DNA from: Providencia rettgeri
GTDB lineage: Bacteria > Pseudomonadota > Gammaproteobacteria > Enterobacterales > Enterobacteriaceae
Assembly (NCBI RefSeq): GCF_001874625.1
Contig: NZ_CP017671.1
Coordinates: forward strand, 1,612,001-1,676,000
Direction: 5' to 3'
DNA length: 64,000 bases
A program made the translations under genes and the position numbers. The notes under the pieces are model-generated. The model was not told where the DNA came from. It made no database searches and was given only the letters and a program-made list of their open reading frames with translations. The number at the start of each line of letters is the position of its first letter. Positions within the stretch are counted from its first letter, which is position 1. This document shows, piece by piece, positions 55,036 through 64,000 of the stretch.

Positions 55036-56721
55036 ATGTACAGTCGAATTAAAATCGTATCAGGACTTTTGTCCGTCATTTTTATCTTTATTTTACTGCA
55101 GCTGGTATCCAGTGGTTTGATGTTTACCAAACTGGGCGATAACAGCGACAGTATAAATTACTTGAATTCATTACAACGCCAAAGGCAAGTCTTAACAGAA
55201 AGTTGGGTTAATTTATTACAAGCTCGAGCTAATTTAAATCGGTCAATTAACGCTTATTTATTAGAAGGGCGCAAAATTCAAGACGATGCCACCAATGAAG
55301 AGCTGATTAAGGCTGCGAAAAATAACTTCAAAGCGGCGGATGGTGCTTATGACCGTTATAAGAAGCTAATGCAAAGTTCGGATTATGATAAAGCCAAATT
55401 TGAACAGCTTTTTAACACTTATGAAACCTACCGAAATGCACTAATTAAGCTAGGTGAATATGCAGAAAAAGGTGATTTAGAAGGTTTTTATGCCCATAGA
55501 ACCTCAGGGCATCAAGTGAAATTTGAAGAGCAATTTAACGCATACTTTGCTGATATCTCCTCTGACTTTCAAGCCGAAGTCGTAAATGCAGACAATAATT
55601 ATCGCCAGTCATTATATATGTTGATGACGTTATCGATTGCGTTAGCCTTTATTGGATTCTTCAGTTATCGCTATGTTCGTAAGGGAATTATTGAACCTCT
55701 CAGTTTATTAAATCAACGAATTCAAGTCTTTGCTTCAGGGGATTTGACGCCAAATATAACCACAACGGCGAACAATGAAATTGGTGAGTTGGCGAATGGT
55801 GTCCAGCACATGCAGCAGGAGTTGATTAATACGGTGCGTGGCGTATTGGATGGTAGCGAAACTATTTACCAAGGCACTACTGAGATTGCTGCGGGTAATA
55901 ATGATTTATCTGCACGAACAGAGCAACAAGTAGCTTGCTTGGAAGAGACTTCTGCCAGTATGAGTGAGCTGACGGCAACGGTGAAACAAAACACTGAGTA
56001 TGCACATCAAGCCAGTGAATTTGCTAGCCAAGCATCGGTTATTGCGAAAGAGGGCGGTAAGGTTGTTTCCAATGTGGTGAGTACCATGTTGAACATTGCG
56101 GATAGCTCGCAAAAAATTTCTGATATTACCGCCGTCATTGACAGCATTGCCTTCCAAACCAATATCTTAGCATTGAATGCAGCAGTAGAAGCTGCACGAG
56201 CGGGTGAGCATGGGCGCGGGTTTGCAGTCGTTGCCGATGAAGTGCGTAACTTAGCTCAGCGTAGTGCGGATGCGGCAAAAGAAATTAAAACGCTTATTGA
56301 AGATTCAGTATCAAGAACGGATACCGGGGCACGCCAAGCCGAAGACGCAGGTGAGACAATGACTAAAATTGTCGAATCGGTTACCCGTGTGACAGACATT
56401 ATGACTCATATTGCAACGGCTTCCGATGAGCAAAGCAAAGGGATTGCCCAAGTCAGCATCGCCGTAGCCGAAATGGATAAAGTCACACAGCAAAACGCGT
56501 CTTTAGTTGAGCAATCGGCAGTTGCTGCCAATGTATTGGAAGAACAAGTCGCGAAACTGTCGCAATTGATTTCTATCTTCCGCTTACCACCATTAAAACA
56601 AAGTGAAATACGTAATATTAAACCGGCAGAAAGAACGGTTTCGAATATCGTTAAAACGCCGGATTTAACAAAAATATCATCGAAGGAACATAAAGATGAT
56701 GACAATTGGGAAACTTTCTAA
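55036..56721 (+). CDS. Methyl-accepting chemotaxis protein with NWETF tail (Tsr/Tar-like)
   Basis: A 561-residue chemoreceptor. Two membrane helices (about 7-30 and 190-212) flank a periplasmic four-helix ligand domain with [18 protein letters not shown], resembling the amino-acid-binding arginine region of Tsr/Tar. A HAMP domain and methylation helices follow. The hairpin tip is [24 protein letters not shown]. It ends in NWETF, the pentapeptide that tethers CheR and CheB. The ligand is unknown; an amino acid such as serine or aspartate is plausible. The tip reads [17 protein letters not shown], slightly unlike the usual [14 protein letters not shown]. Confidence 0.92.
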   Translation: MYSRIKIVSGLLSVIFIFILLQLVSSGLMFTKLGDNSDSINYLNSLQRQRQVLTESWVNLLQARANLNRSINAYLLEGRKIQDDATNEELIKAAKNNFKAADGAYDRYKKLMQSSDYDKAKFEQLFNTYETYRNALIKLGEYAEKGDLEGFYAHRTSGHQVKFEEQFNAYFADISSDFQAEVVNADNNYRQSLYMLMTLSIALAFIGFFSYRYVRKGIIEPLSLLNQRIQVFASGDLTPNITTTANNEIGELANGVQHMQQELINTVRGVLDGSETIYQGTTEIAAGNNDLSARTEQQVACLEETSASMSELTATVKQNTEYAHQASEFASQASVIAKEGGKVVSNVVSTMLNIADSSQKISDITAVIDSIAFQTNILALNAAVEAARAGEHGRGFAVVADEVRNLAQRSADAAKEIKTLIEDSVSRTDTGARQAEDAGETMTKIVESVTRVTDIMTHIATASDEQSKGIAQVSIAVAEMDKVTQQNASLVEQSAVAANVLEEQVAKLSQLISIFRLPPLKQSEIRNIKPAERTVSNIVKTPDLTKISSKEHKDDDNWETF

Positions 56722-56738
56722 CGATTAAGCTCAGTTTT

Positions 56739-56766
56739 ACGCTGCAAAGCTTCGGTTTTGCAGCGT
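56739..56766 (+). terminator. Hairpin between the two chemoreceptor genes
   Basis: ACGCTGCAAA pairs with TTTGCAGCGT (10 bp, 8-nt loop), followed by TTCTGTG. Probably a partial terminator that lowers expression of the second receptor. Confidence 0.6.
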
Positions 56767-56837
56767 TTCTGTGCATTAGAAAACAAGGCAATGTATTAGG
56801 CGATCAGTTCTCTTAGCTGGCACAAGTGGGGATTTCA

Positions 56838-58406
56838 ATGTTTGGTAAAAATATCCGGATTTCAGTGAGTTTATATCTACTTCTCATTTTATTTTGTGGG
56901 ATGCAGATCGTGTCTAGCGGGGTTTCTGTTGGAATAGTTGTTAGTGAATTAAATTCATTGGAACGCATCGATTTAGGGTCAAATAAGCGTGCACTATTAG
57001 AAGAAACGAATAAACACTTAATGCAGGCACGTAACAGCCTGACGCAAATTGCATTACTGAATAAAGTTGGGGGGCATGAGCCTCTGATAGAAGAAACACA
57101 GGTGACATTCGATAATTTACTAGCGGAAGCGGCTAAAGATTACACCGAATTTAAAAACCAGCCAATCCTTAGTGAAGAAGAGAACCTCGCGGCGCTGGAT
57201 GAAAGGTACCAAGCTTTTGTTATCACATTAAAAGCGTTAAAAACGCATTTAGATAATAAAGATGTTCCAGCTTACATTGCCTTACCCGCTCAAGAAAACC
57301 AAGAACAACTTGAAGCAGGGATTCGCGATTACCTCGATTTACTGAAAATCGAGAATGAAGAGTCTTTATCTGCGGCAAGGATGTACAACACCTTCGCTTG
57401 GAGCTCATTTATCTCTGTTATCGTGATCATCATAGTAGTCATCGCATTTGCCCACTATTGGATGAAACGCAAGGTAATCACTCCTCTTAAAAGTATGGGA
57501 GAACACTTTGCATTAGTCGCAGATGGGAAATTAAACCAAACTATCGAAGTGAAAACGGGTGATGAAATTGGCGAGGTTTTTGGCAAGTTAAAGCAAATGC
57601 AAGAGTCTTTAGTCACATCAGTGACAGCGCTGCGTTCAAATACCGACCAAATGTATACGGGTATCCGCGAAATTGCTTTAGGCAATAATAACTTATCCTC
57701 ACGTACTGAGCAGCAAGCCGCATCTTTGGAAGAAACGGCGGCTAGTATGGAAGAGCTGACAGCAACGGTTAAGCAAAACGCAGACAACGCGCGTCAGGCG
57801 AGTGAATTGGCGGTGAGTGCTTCTAAGACGGCAACGAAAGGGGGCGAAATTACAGAAGATGTCATCGATACCATGACGTCGATTGCAAACAGCTCTCAAA
57901 AAATCAGTGCCATTATTAGTGTGATTGATGGTATTGCCTTCCAAACTAACATCTTAGCGCTAAATGCTGCTGTTGAAGCTGCGCGAGCGGGTGAACAAGG
58001 GCGAGGTTTCTCTGTTGTTGCAGGGGAGGTTAGGGCCTTAGCCCAGCGCAGTGCCGAAGCCGCCAAAGAAATTAAAACTCTTATTGATGAGTCCGTGGGC
58101 CGTGTAAGTCAAGGTTCTCAATTAGTGAATGAAGCGGGTACCACAATGAGTGAGTTGGTTGCAGCTGTTAACCAAGTTACTGAATTGATGGGAAATATTG
58201 CTTCAGCCTCAAATGAACAAAGTCGGGGTATTGAGCAAGTAGCTACCGCTGTAAGCCAAATGGATCTTGTCACCCAGCAAAACGCAGCTTTAGTGGAACA
58301 ATCTACTAGTGCTACTGCTGCCTTAGAAGATCAGGCCAACAACTTAGTTGATACCGTTGCGTTCTTTGAACTCCCCGAAAATGGGACTCAGCGAATTCGA
58401 CGTTGA
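56838..58406 (+). CDS. Methyl-accepting chemotaxis protein without NWETF tail
   Basis: A 522-residue receptor with helix 1 (about 10-30), a periplasmic four-helix domain unlike that of its neighbour, helix 2 (about 187-210), HAMP, and a conserved signalling tip ([23 protein letters not shown]). It ends ENGTQRIRR with no CheR/CheB pentapeptide, so it should depend on a tailed receptor for adaptation, as Trg and Tap do in E. coli. The ATG at 56838 follows GGGGA; an ATG four codons upstream is less likely. The ligand is unknown. Confidence 0.9.
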   Translation: MFGKNIRISVSLYLLLILFCGMQIVSSGVSVGIVVSELNSLERIDLGSNKRALLEETNKHLMQARNSLTQIALLNKVGGHEPLIEETQVTFDNLLAEAAKDYTEFKNQPILSEEENLAALDERYQAFVITLKALKTHLDNKDVPAYIALPAQENQEQLEAGIRDYLDLLKIENEESLSAARMYNTFAWSSFISVIVIIIVVIAFAHYWMKRKVITPLKSMGEHFALVADGKLNQTIEVKTGDEIGEVFGKLKQMQESLVTSVTALRSNTDQMYTGIREIALGNNNLSSRTEQQAASLEETAASMEELTATVKQNADNARQASELAVSASKTATKGGEITEDVIDTMTSIANSSQKISAIISVIDGIAFQTNILALNAAVEAARAGEQGRGFSVVAGEVRALAQRSAEAAKEIKTLIDESVGRVSQGSQLVNEAGTTMSELVAAVNQVTELMGNIASASNEQSRGIEQVATAVSQMDLVTQQNAALVEQSTSATAALEDQANNLVDTVAFFELPENGTQRIRR

Positions 58407-58500
58407 GTAGATGAGTTTTAATTTACAGTTTTAAGTGAATCAATTTATTGGTTTTCGGCTGAGGAAGTGAAACACAATTTTCATTTCCTCCGCCATCAAG

Positions 58501-58523
58501 AGCAGCCTGAATATCCGGCTGCT
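58501..58523 (+). terminator. Hairpin between the second chemoreceptor and cheR
   Basis: AGCAGCC-tgaatatcc-GGCTGCT (7-bp stem), then TCTGGGTTTTTATT. It lies inside the longest possible cheR frame, which argues for the later cheR start and for partial termination here. Confidence 0.6.
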
Positions 58524-58556
58524 TCTGGGTTTTTATTGAATAGGACGACAAGTACG

Positions 58557-59393
58557 ATGCTTTTTGTACCACAGGTGGAACCACTGACTGATGATGAGTT
58601 TAGTCGGGTTTGTCGATTTATTCATAAAAAATCAGGCATTGTCCTTACCATGAATAAAAAAAATATGGTCTATAACCGGCTATTAAAGAGGTTAAGGGAT
58701 TGTAATATCGGCAATTTTTCGGATTATTTGCGGATGTTAGAGCGTGAACCTCAGCATCCAGAGTGGCAAGCTTTTGTAAATGCTTTAACCACCAATTTAA
58801 CGGCCTTTTTCCGCGAACCGCATCATTTTGTGACGCTGGCGGAGTTTATCCGTACACGGAAAAACAGCCCTATTAATGTTTGGTGTGCAGCTTCTTCGAC
58901 TGGTGAGGAACCCTACTCTATCGCCATGACACTGAGTGATGTTCTGGGGCCTAATGCTGTTAATGCCAAAGTGATTGCTAGTGATATTGACACTGAAGTC
59001 TTGGAAAGAGCTAAGCAGGGTGTATACCGCATTGAAGAGTTGAAGAACCTAAGTGCATTACAGCGACAGCGCTATTTTATGAAAGGTGTTGGTGAGTTTG
59101 ATGGCTATGCCCGAGTGAAACCCGCATTACGGCAAATGATTGAATTTCGTTACTTAAATCTTAGCGACCATGACTGGCAATTACAGCATCGTTTTGACGC
59201 TATTTTTTGCCGTAATGTCATGATTTATTTTGATAAAGAAATGCAAATGAAAATGCTAGAGCGTTTTGTTCCATTGCTTAAGCCAGATGGTTTGTTATTT
59301 ATTGGACATTCAGAAAATTTATCTCAGTTATCGCAAAGTTTTGTGATTAAAGGGCAAACCGTCTACAGCTTGCAAGCTGCGAGGAGGGGGTAA
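58557..59393 (+). CDS. cheR: CheR chemoreceptor methyltransferase
   Basis: A 278-residue enzyme methylating receptor glutamates with S-adenosylmethionine. The N-terminal helical domain has [19 protein letters not shown] and NRLLKRLR. The AdoMet fold shows [42 protein letters not shown] and [17 protein letters not shown]. The ATG at 58557 follows AGGA at a long spacing (11 nt); a GTG at 58467 would add 30 residues but crosses a terminator-like hairpin. The stop overlaps cheB (TAATG). Confidence 0.94.
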   Translation: MLFVPQVEPLTDDEFSRVCRFIHKKSGIVLTMNKKNMVYNRLLKRLRDCNIGNFSDYLRMLEREPQHPEWQAFVNALTTNLTAFFREPHHFVTLAEFIRTRKNSPINVWCAASSTGEEPYSIAMTLSDVLGPNAVNAKVIASDIDTEVLERAKQGVYRIEELKNLSALQRQRYFMKGVGEFDGYARVKPALRQMIEFRYLNLSDHDWQLQHRFDAIFCRNVMIYFDKEMQMKMLERFVPLLKPDGLLFIGHSENLSQLSQSFVIKGQTVYSLQAARRG

Positions 59394-60460
59394 TGAAAAA
59401 AATTAAAGTGCTATGTGTGGATGACTCAGCACTGATGCGTCAATTAATGCGCGAAATTATTAATAGTCATGAAGACATGGTAGTGGTGGATACCGCACCA
59501 GATCCTTATGTTGCACGTGACTTAATTAAACAACATGAGCCTGATGTCATTACGTTAGACGTCGAAATGCCACGTATGGATGGTATTGATTTCTTAGAAA
59601 AATTAATGCGTTTACACCCAATGCCCGTCGTCATGGTTTCGACATTAACCTCTAAAGGTTCCGAAGTGACGTTAAAAGCATTGGAATTAGGCGCGGTAGA
59701 TTTTGTCACCAAACCGCAAATTGGTATCCGTGAAACGATGATCAGTTATCGCGATGTGATTGGTGAAAAAATTCGTGCAGCGGCGATGTCAAAAATTACA
59801 CAGCGCAGTCGTTTTACGCGTGCAGAGAAAAAAGTTACAGAGCCGATTTCACAGGCTAAAGCTTTGTCTCCATATGTTTGTAATAGCCGAGTCATTGCGG
59901 TTGGTGCATCGACTGGGGGGACAGAGGCGATACGTCAATTTCTTGAAATGCTCCCTAAAGAGTGCCCGCCCGTAGTGATCACCCAGCATATGCCCGCAGG
60001 GTTTACTCGCTCGTTTGCTGAAAGACTAAATAAACTTTGCGTGTTGACAGTCAAAGAAGCGGAACACAACGAATTGCTGCAAAAAGGCCATGCGTACATT
60101 GCTCCTGGCGACTCACATATGCTAATTGCAGATAAAGGCAAAGGTTTTCAAGTCATTTTGCAACAGAGTGAGCCGGTTAACCGCCATCGCCCATCTGTTG
60201 ATGTGTTATTTGATTCTGTTGCCCAGTGTGTTGGCCGAAAATGTATTGGCATTTTGCTGACAGGAATGGGAATGGATGGGGCAAAAGGGCTACTTAATTT
60301 ACGCCAGCAGGGGGCTATCACTTATGCGCAAAACGAAAGTAGTTGCGTTGTATTTGGTATGCCGCGTGCTGCGATAGAAATGGATGCGGCGGATGAGGTG
60401 CAAGATATTCTTAAAATTGCCCCTAGCGTTTTAGCAAGACTTTCTTCTGTGTCGGTTTAA
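59393..60460 (+). CDS. cheB: CheB receptor methylesterase/deamidase
   Basis: A 355-residue response regulator enzyme that removes methyl groups from receptors. The receiver domain has [11 protein letters not shown] and the phosphoacceptor at about D56 in [11 protein letters not shown] linker ends near residue 160. The catalytic triad is visible as Ser in [12 protein letters not shown], His in TQHMPAGFT and Asp in [11 protein letters not shown]. It is translationally coupled to cheR through a one-base overlap. Confidence 0.96.
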   Translation: MKKIKVLCVDDSALMRQLMREIINSHEDMVVVDTAPDPYVARDLIKQHEPDVITLDVEMPRMDGIDFLEKLMRLHPMPVVMVSTLTSKGSEVTLKALELGAVDFVTKPQIGIRETMISYRDVIGEKIRAAAMSKITQRSRFTRAEKKVTEPISQAKALSPYVCNSRVIAVGASTGGTEAIRQFLEMLPKECPPVVITQHMPAGFTRSFAERLNKLCVLTVKEAEHNELLQKGHAYIAPGDSHMLIADKGKGFQVILQQSEPVNRHRPSVDVLFDSVAQCVGRKCIGILLTGMGMDGAKGLLNLRQQGAITYAQNESSCVVFGMPRAAIEMDAADEVQDILKIAPSVLARLSSVSV

Positions 60461-60499
60461 CGATGCAGAAATTCACAATTGTTTTTTGAAGGAGTGGTT

Positions 60500-60892
60500 A
60501 TGGCCGCTAAAGATCTCAGTTTTTTGGTTGTCGATGATTTTTCTACAATGCGTCGTATCGTCCGTAACTTATTAAAAGAGCTCGGGTTTAATAAAATAGA
60601 AGAAGCAGAAGACGGCGTTGATGCATTAGAGAAGATCCGCACAGGCAATATCGATTTTGTTGTTGCAGATTGGAACATGCCAAATATGGATGGTTTAGAA
60701 CTGCTTAAAACTATCCGTGGTGATGATGCCCTGAAACATATTCCAGTTCTAATGGTCACCGCAGAAGCCAAAAAGGAAAATATTATTGCAGCCGCACAAG
60801 CAGGAGCAAGTGGTTATGTGGTTAAGCCGTTTACCGCAGCTATCTTGGAAGAAAAATTAAATAAAGTTTTTGAAAAAATGGGTCTGCAATAA
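60500..60892 (+). CDS. cheY: CheY chemotaxis response regulator
   Basis: A 130-residue single receiver domain that binds FliM when phosphorylated and reverses the motor. Residues fall at E. coli numbering: D12/D13, D57 ([12 protein letters not shown]), T87 (MVTAEA) and K109 (VVKPF). The ATG at 60500 has GGAG 6 nt upstream; seven upstream codons are rejected. It lies between cheB and cheZ, as in E. coli. Confidence 0.97.
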   Translation: MAAKDLSFLVVDDFSTMRRIVRNLLKELGFNKIEEAEDGVDALEKIRTGNIDFVVADWNMPNMDGLELLKTIRGDDALKHIPVLMVTAEAKKENIIAAAQAGASGYVVKPFTAAILEEKLNKVFEKMGLQ

Positions 60893-60916
60893 ACGCGTAT
60901 ACCAAAGGAGATTGTC

Positions 60917-61555
60917 ATGACAGAACAGTGTGGTATCGGGAGCAATCGCAATGGTAATGATGATTTAAAACAAGTCATTACGCGGATTGGTACCTTAATG
61001 AGAACGCTAAGAGAGAGCATGCGAGAGCTTGGTCTTGAAAAAAGTGTTCAACAGGCGGTTGCCAGCATTCCTGATGGTAAAGATAGGTTACGTTATATTG
61101 CCCAAATGACTGCGCAAGCAGCAGAAAAAACGTTAAATGGCATTGATGTTATCAAGCCATTACAAGTTGATATGAATAAAAACGCACAAGCGTTACAACA
61201 GCAATGGCAAGAAGCGGAAAATGATGCTGTCCCGGCTCAATTGCGACAATCAACAGAGGCATTTTTAAGCCAAGTGATCCAAGACAGCGAAACGACTAAA
61301 GCTGAACTACTTGAAATTATGATGGCGCAAGATTTCCAAGATTTAACAGGGCAAGTCATCAAAAAAATGATGGAAGTTGTTGAAGAAGCGGAAAAACAAT
61401 TACTGGCTTTGTTGATGGAGAATACGCCACCAGAAATGCGCGTCAAAACGCAAAATGAAGGTTTGCTCAATGGGCCTCAAATTAATAAAGAAGGTGTGAA
61501 CGTAATGGCATCACAGTCACAGGTTGATGATCTTCTTGATGAACTCGGTTTCTAA
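60917..61555 (+). CDS. cheZ: CheZ CheY-P phosphatase
   Basis: A 212-residue phosphatase that dephosphorylates CheY. It is a long helical hairpin; the catalytic segment MAQDFQDLTGQVIKKMMEVV contains the conserved Asp and Gln. The C-terminal CheY-binding helix is QVDDLLDELGF after a flexible linker. AAGGAG lies before the ATG. In E. coli flhB follows soon after; here about 1.8 kb of accessory genes intervene. Confidence 0.95.
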   Translation: MTEQCGIGSNRNGNDDLKQVITRIGTLMRTLRESMRELGLEKSVQQAVASIPDGKDRLRYIAQMTAQAAEKTLNGIDVIKPLQVDMNKNAQALQQQWQEAENDAVPAQLRQSTEAFLSQVIQDSETTKAELLEIMMAQDFQDLTGQVIKKMMEVVEEAEKQLLALLMENTPPEMRVKTQNEGLLNGPQINKEGVNVMASQSQVDDLLDELGF

Positions 61556-61771
61556 CCGAACATTTTAAGCCTTTGTTTATGGAGCTACCCTAATAGTCAT
61601 CCTGCTAGAGTAGCTTCAATTTAGTTGAATTATATCTTCATCAGACTGCAAGCGGCTGCGCTGTTGACTACATTTATTCACCTTAGTCACTTTGTTGATA
61701 GAGGCTTTATCGACGAGTTCATTTATTGGCTAGCGCTAACTTGAGTTATTTAGAGTATAGGGGGTATTGTA

Positions 61772-62071
61772 ATGATAAATAACGATTTAATCTCTACTAT
61801 AGTCAGGGACACTGAAACAGAACAACATAATGAGACTGATATTGAATCACCTTATATAGAATTAGAAATACGCAAAGAGATGATTAACCAGCTTAAATTA
61901 GCCCGCATTGCCAATAATTTAACCCAAGTCCAAATCGCTGAAAAAATGAAAACGCAAAAGCAAAATATTTCACGTTTAGAAAAAGGGCAATTTGACCCTA
62001 AGCTTGGCACATTACTAAAGTATGCAGATGCATTAGGCATGCGCCTTTCACTGAGCGTCACGGTCAAATAA
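61772..62071 (+). CDS. XRE-family transcriptional regulator
   Basis: A 99-residue protein with a C-terminal HTH (about residues 38-95): MINQLKLARIANNLTQVQIA, then EKMKTQKQNISRLEKGQFDPKLGTLLKYADALG. The layout resembles HigA-type antitoxins and phage-derived XRE regulators. The N-terminal 35 residues are acidic and probably flexible. No adjacent toxin is evident on this strand (212 bp of empty DNA upstream). It is part of the insertion between cheZ and flhB. Confidence 0.85.
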   Translation: MINNDLISTIVRDTETEQHNETDIESPYIELEIRKEMINQLKLARIANNLTQVQIAEKMKTQKQNISRLEKGQFDPKLGTLLKYADALGMRLSLSVTVK

Positions 62072-62091
62072 GTTGAAAGGTACAGCGAATA

Positions 62092-62649
62092 TTAATCATG
62101 CTGATATACCGTGATGATTTTGCTGCCGAGCACCTGTTCTAGTTGGTCGATAAAGCAGTCTTGTATGTCCCAATTATGGAAGCTAAAACCTAAATTTCCA
62201 AAAGCCCATTGTGGGTCAAAATTCCAACCGGAAAGTGGGGCATTGAAGTTGCAATTAAAACACCCAAGAATTTCAGGTCTCCCTTCGTACCAATCGGAAA
62301 CGGTATCGCCCCATGCGTTACTATGTTCACTTTGTTCTTTGGCGCATTGTGGGCAATAAATACCAAGACCATTTCCCCCTGCGTGGAATACGGTGCGTTC
62401 GGTGACGATAGTTAAATAGTTTTTTAATGTCTCTTCAGGTAATTGAGTCGGTACTATCTCATCATTGACAACATAGAGAATCGGCTCTTTATAGGCGGGC
62501 GTTGGGCGATAAATAACTTCACCATATTCAATATGTTGAAAATGTGGGTCAATAATGCCTTGTTGCTTTAGCCAATTAAGTATGTGCTGCGCATGCTTAG
62601 GGGCATCTTCTAAGGGAACATCAGGGGCAACAAGATGACAAATATCCAT
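62092..62649 (-). CDS. Conserved zinc-ribbon-like protein, unrecognised
   Basis: A 185-residue soluble protein. The central YCPQCAKEQ and later GCFNCNF pairs (CxxC...CxxC) suggest a zinc ribbon near residues 99-134, followed by tryptophan-rich DWYEGRPE, GWNFDPQWAFGNLGFSFHNW. The N-terminal half (residues 1-90) has no recognisable motif. It converges on the XRE gene and lies just downstream of ccdB on the same strand (15 bp gap), so it may share the ccdAB transcript. No function can be assigned. Confidence 0.75.
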   Translation of the reverse strand: MDICHLVAPDVPLEDAPKHAQHILNWLKQQGIIDPHFQHIEYGEVIYRPTPAYKEPILYVVNDEIVPTQLPEETLKNYLTIVTERTVFHAGGNGLGIYCPQCAKEQSEHSNAWGDTVSDWYEGRPEILGCFNCNFNAPLSGWNFDPQWAFGNLGFSFHNWDIQDCFIDQLEQVLGSKIITVYQHD

Positions 62650-62664
62650 AATAACCTTTTATTG

Positions 62665-62973
62665 TTAAAAGCCATCAATAAGTAAGTCAATTGCGTGTTT
62701 AATCGTGTTTTGTTGGCAGTTCAAGTCAACGATTTCTTTCCCTAATAATGAATGAGGGACGCAAGCCATTTGGTGTGTCATTAAAACAAACACCTGCCCG
62801 TTGCTAAATAACTGGGGGTTAAGGCAAGTAGGTAATGGCTTTTTAACTAGCCTGCTATCGAATAACGGGATGACTAAAAGAGTATTCAATATATCAATAA
62901 TATTACTTTGAATGTCCAGTAAATATGGGTGTTTGACTGTATCTTCTCGATTTTGATAGAGGCAATATTGCAT
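62665..62973 (-). CDS. ccdB: CcdB-family toxin
   Basis: A 102-residue homologue of the F-plasmid CcdB gyrase poison: MQYCLYQNREDTVKHPYLLD, VQS-like IQSNIIDILNTLLVIPLFD, then LMTHQMACVPHSLLGKEIVD. It ends LLIDGF where F CcdB ends WGI; the tryptophan and terminal isoleucine that F CcdB needs for gyrase poisoning are absent. It may therefore be non-toxic or act differently. The start overlaps the ccdA stop by one base (TAATG). The downstream minus-strand neighbour is the zinc-ribbon gene. Confidence 0.88.
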   Translation of the reverse strand: MQYCLYQNREDTVKHPYLLDIQSNIIDILNTLLVIPLFDSRLVKKPLPTCLNPQLFSNGQVFVLMTHQMACVPHSLLGKEIVDLNCQQNTIKHAIDLLIDGF

Positions 62974-63185
62974 TAAAAACCCTTGTATTTATCTGAGAGT
63001 AATCCGTATTCTTCATTGATCCTATTTAACTGGTTAAAACCTTCGATATTTTCATTTTTCCACTTTTGTGCTTCTAGGCGTTTTAATTCAGCTTGTAAGG
63101 CACAAGTTAGTATTGCAGATAAGTTGAGTTTAGCCCGCCATGCTTGTTCGCAGAGCTCAGGCGTTACAGTGACACTGATATTTTT
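62973..63185 (-). pseudogene. ccdA: CcdA-family antitoxin lacking a start codon
   Basis: The minus strand reads KNISVTVTPELCEQAWRAKL, NLSAILTCALQAELKRLEAQ, then KWKNENIEGFNQLNRINEEY and GLLSDKYKGF, stop. The whole CcdA pattern is present (ribbon-helix-helix and the C-terminal CcdB-binding tail). A TAA lies three codons before ISVTV, right at an A7 run (63181-63187), and no ATG, GTG or TTG starts the frame. Adding one A opens the frame upstream but still gives no standard start. It is either an N-terminally truncated gene or one with a non-canonical start. Confidence 0.75.
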
Positions 63186-63242
63186 TTATTCTTTATTAAT
63201 ACGAAATATAGGATTATCTTCAGTGAGCGCTCATGTTTGCGA

Positions 63243-63288
63243 AGCTATTCGCAAGATTGCTGGCTTATTGCTCAATGGGCAAATAACC
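63243..63288 (+). promoter_or_regulatory. Candidate FlhD4C2 binding site of flhB
   Basis: AATGG-gc-AAATAACC (63274-63288) fits the FlhDC half-box AAYGS-N2-3-AAATARCG at all but the last base. An inverted, weaker partner, GCTATTcgcAAGATT, lies at 63244-63258. It is about 90 bp before flhB, as expected for a class 2 promoter. Confidence 0.5.
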
Positions 63289-63377
63289 CCCTCGAAGTGT
63301 GTCTATTTTCCACCATTGATTTTCTTACACTCTGTCATGCTATGCGATAACTCGTATTTTAAAATGATGGAACAGAT

Positions 63378-64000
63378 GTGTCCGACGAGAGTGATGTAGA
63401 AAAAACAGAAGAACCCACTCCCCATAAAAAGCAGAAAGCCAAAGATGATGGGCAAATAGTTCGTTCAAAGGAATTGAGCTCGTTAATGATGATGTTAGCG
63501 GGTATTAGCTTACTGTGGCTAAGTGGTGGGCATCTGGCAACTCAACTAAGACAAATAGCTCGCCAAGGGTTTATTTTTGATGGGCATTATTTACAAAATA
63601 CGGGCTTAATGATCAGCTACTTAGCTAGGGTCGTTAGTGAGGCATTATTTGCTTTACTTCCGGTGATTGGTGGGTTGGCGCTCGTTGGGATTTCGGCTTC
63701 GTCACTGGTGGGCGGGCTAGTATTTAATAGCAAATTGATTAAGTTTGATTTGAAAAAACTTAACCCGTTGAAAGGGTTAAAACGTATTTTTTCAATGAAT
63801 GCATTATCTGAGCTATTTAAAGCAATTTTGAAATCGTTATTTGTTGGGTTAGGGGCCTTTATATTTTTATGGGAAAGTTGGCCATCATTGCTGCATTTAG
63901 TGATGGAATCACCGATTACCGCCCTTAGTAATGCACTACAAAAAGTAATTTTTGCTGGCTACTTAATTGTCTTTTTACTGATCCCAATGGTGGCGTTTGA
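63378..64000 (+). CDS. flhB: FlhB flagellar export gate and substrate-switch protein, N-terminal part
   Basis: The first ~207 codons of flhB, running off the window. The N-terminus SDESDVEKTEEPTPHKKQKA, then KDDGQIVRSKELSS, is the family signature, followed by membrane helices starting LMMMLAGISLLWLSG. KLNPLKGLKRIFSMNALSELFKAILKS is the conserved loop. FlhB is part of the flagellar type III export gate and self-cleaves at NPTH in its C-terminal domain (outside the window). The start is GTG at 63378 with GGA 6 nt upstream; nearby ATGs are out of frame. Confidence 0.93.
   Translation, partial: MSDESDVEKTEEPTPHKKQKAKDDGQIVRSKELSSLMMMLAGISLLWLSGGHLATQLRQIARQGFIFDGHYLQNTGLMISYLARVVSEALFALLPVIGGLALVGISASSLVGGLVFNSKLIKFDLKKLNPLKGLKRIFSMNALSELFKAILKSLFVGLGAFIFLWESWPSLLHLVMESPITALSNALQKVIFAGYLIVFLLIPMVAF

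Noticed and set aside
62983..63399. 138-codon plus-strand frame across the ccdA region
   Set aside because: It is the opposite-strand shadow of the ccdA remnant and the flhB upstream region.

Overview
The window is chromosomal DNA from an AT-rich enterobacterium, most likely Providencia or a close relative in the Morganellaceae. This rests on recognition, not on a database search. The core proteins (PutA, PyrC, TrhO, LpxL, CycA, FlhDC, Che proteins) are clearly enterobacterial, while codon use and intergenic DNA are AT-rich and fimbrial-type accessory genes are present.

Layout. 1-4.6 kb: end of a PhzF-like gene, a POT peptide symporter, mdtG and lpxL. 4.7-12.4 kb: a complete tetrathionate respiration locus, with ttrRS on the minus strand divergent from ttrBCA. 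12.4-14.1 kb: a zevAB-type zinc uptake pair behind a Zur-like operator. 14.3-20.7 kb: trhO, a broken RcsA-like regulator, bssS, pyrC with an apparent CTP-sensing leader, three tRNA-Asn copies with a LysR remnant between two of them, ylaC and a csp gene. 20.7-24.7 kb: mgtC-mgtB with a structured leader and an 18-codon mini-ORF between the two genes. 24.7-27.5 kb: an unrecognised gene, a small lipoprotein and a fliZ separated from fliA. 27.7-35.2 kb: putA and putP, divergent around repeated PutA half-sites, then cycA.

35.4-45.1 kb is the most unusual part. Five tandem units of about 1.96 kb begin inside the 3' end of a tRNA-Lys(CTT) gene. Each unit carries the tRNA 3' end or a decayed copy, the last codons of a tyrosine integrase, a small charged-helix fragment, a hairpin terminator and a secreted fimbrial-like protein of about 378 residues. 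The protein's first 41 and last ~155 residues are almost invariant, while the central ~180 residues differ as a mosaic between copies. It looks like a tRNA-anchored integrative-element remnant amplified into a cassette array for surface-protein variation. An inactivated MrpJ-like XRE gene and a truncated VOC gene follow. No chaperone or usher gene is nearby.

46-49.4 kb holds small secreted proteins, a solitary HicB-like antitoxin and a 1.65 kb gene-free region ahead of flhDC with good CRP and FNR motifs. 49.4-64 kb is the flagellar and chemotaxis cluster: flhDC, motAB, cheAW, two chemoreceptors, cheRBYZ and the start of flhB. Between cheZ and flhB lies a 1.8 kb insertion with an XRE regulator, a zinc-ribbon protein, ccdB and a ccdA that has no usable start codon.

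Together the window links anaerobic respiration, metal homeostasis, proline catabolism, surface variation and motility. Starts were chosen from ribosome-binding sites and known homologue lengths; all family assignments are by recognition of motifs and remembered homologues.
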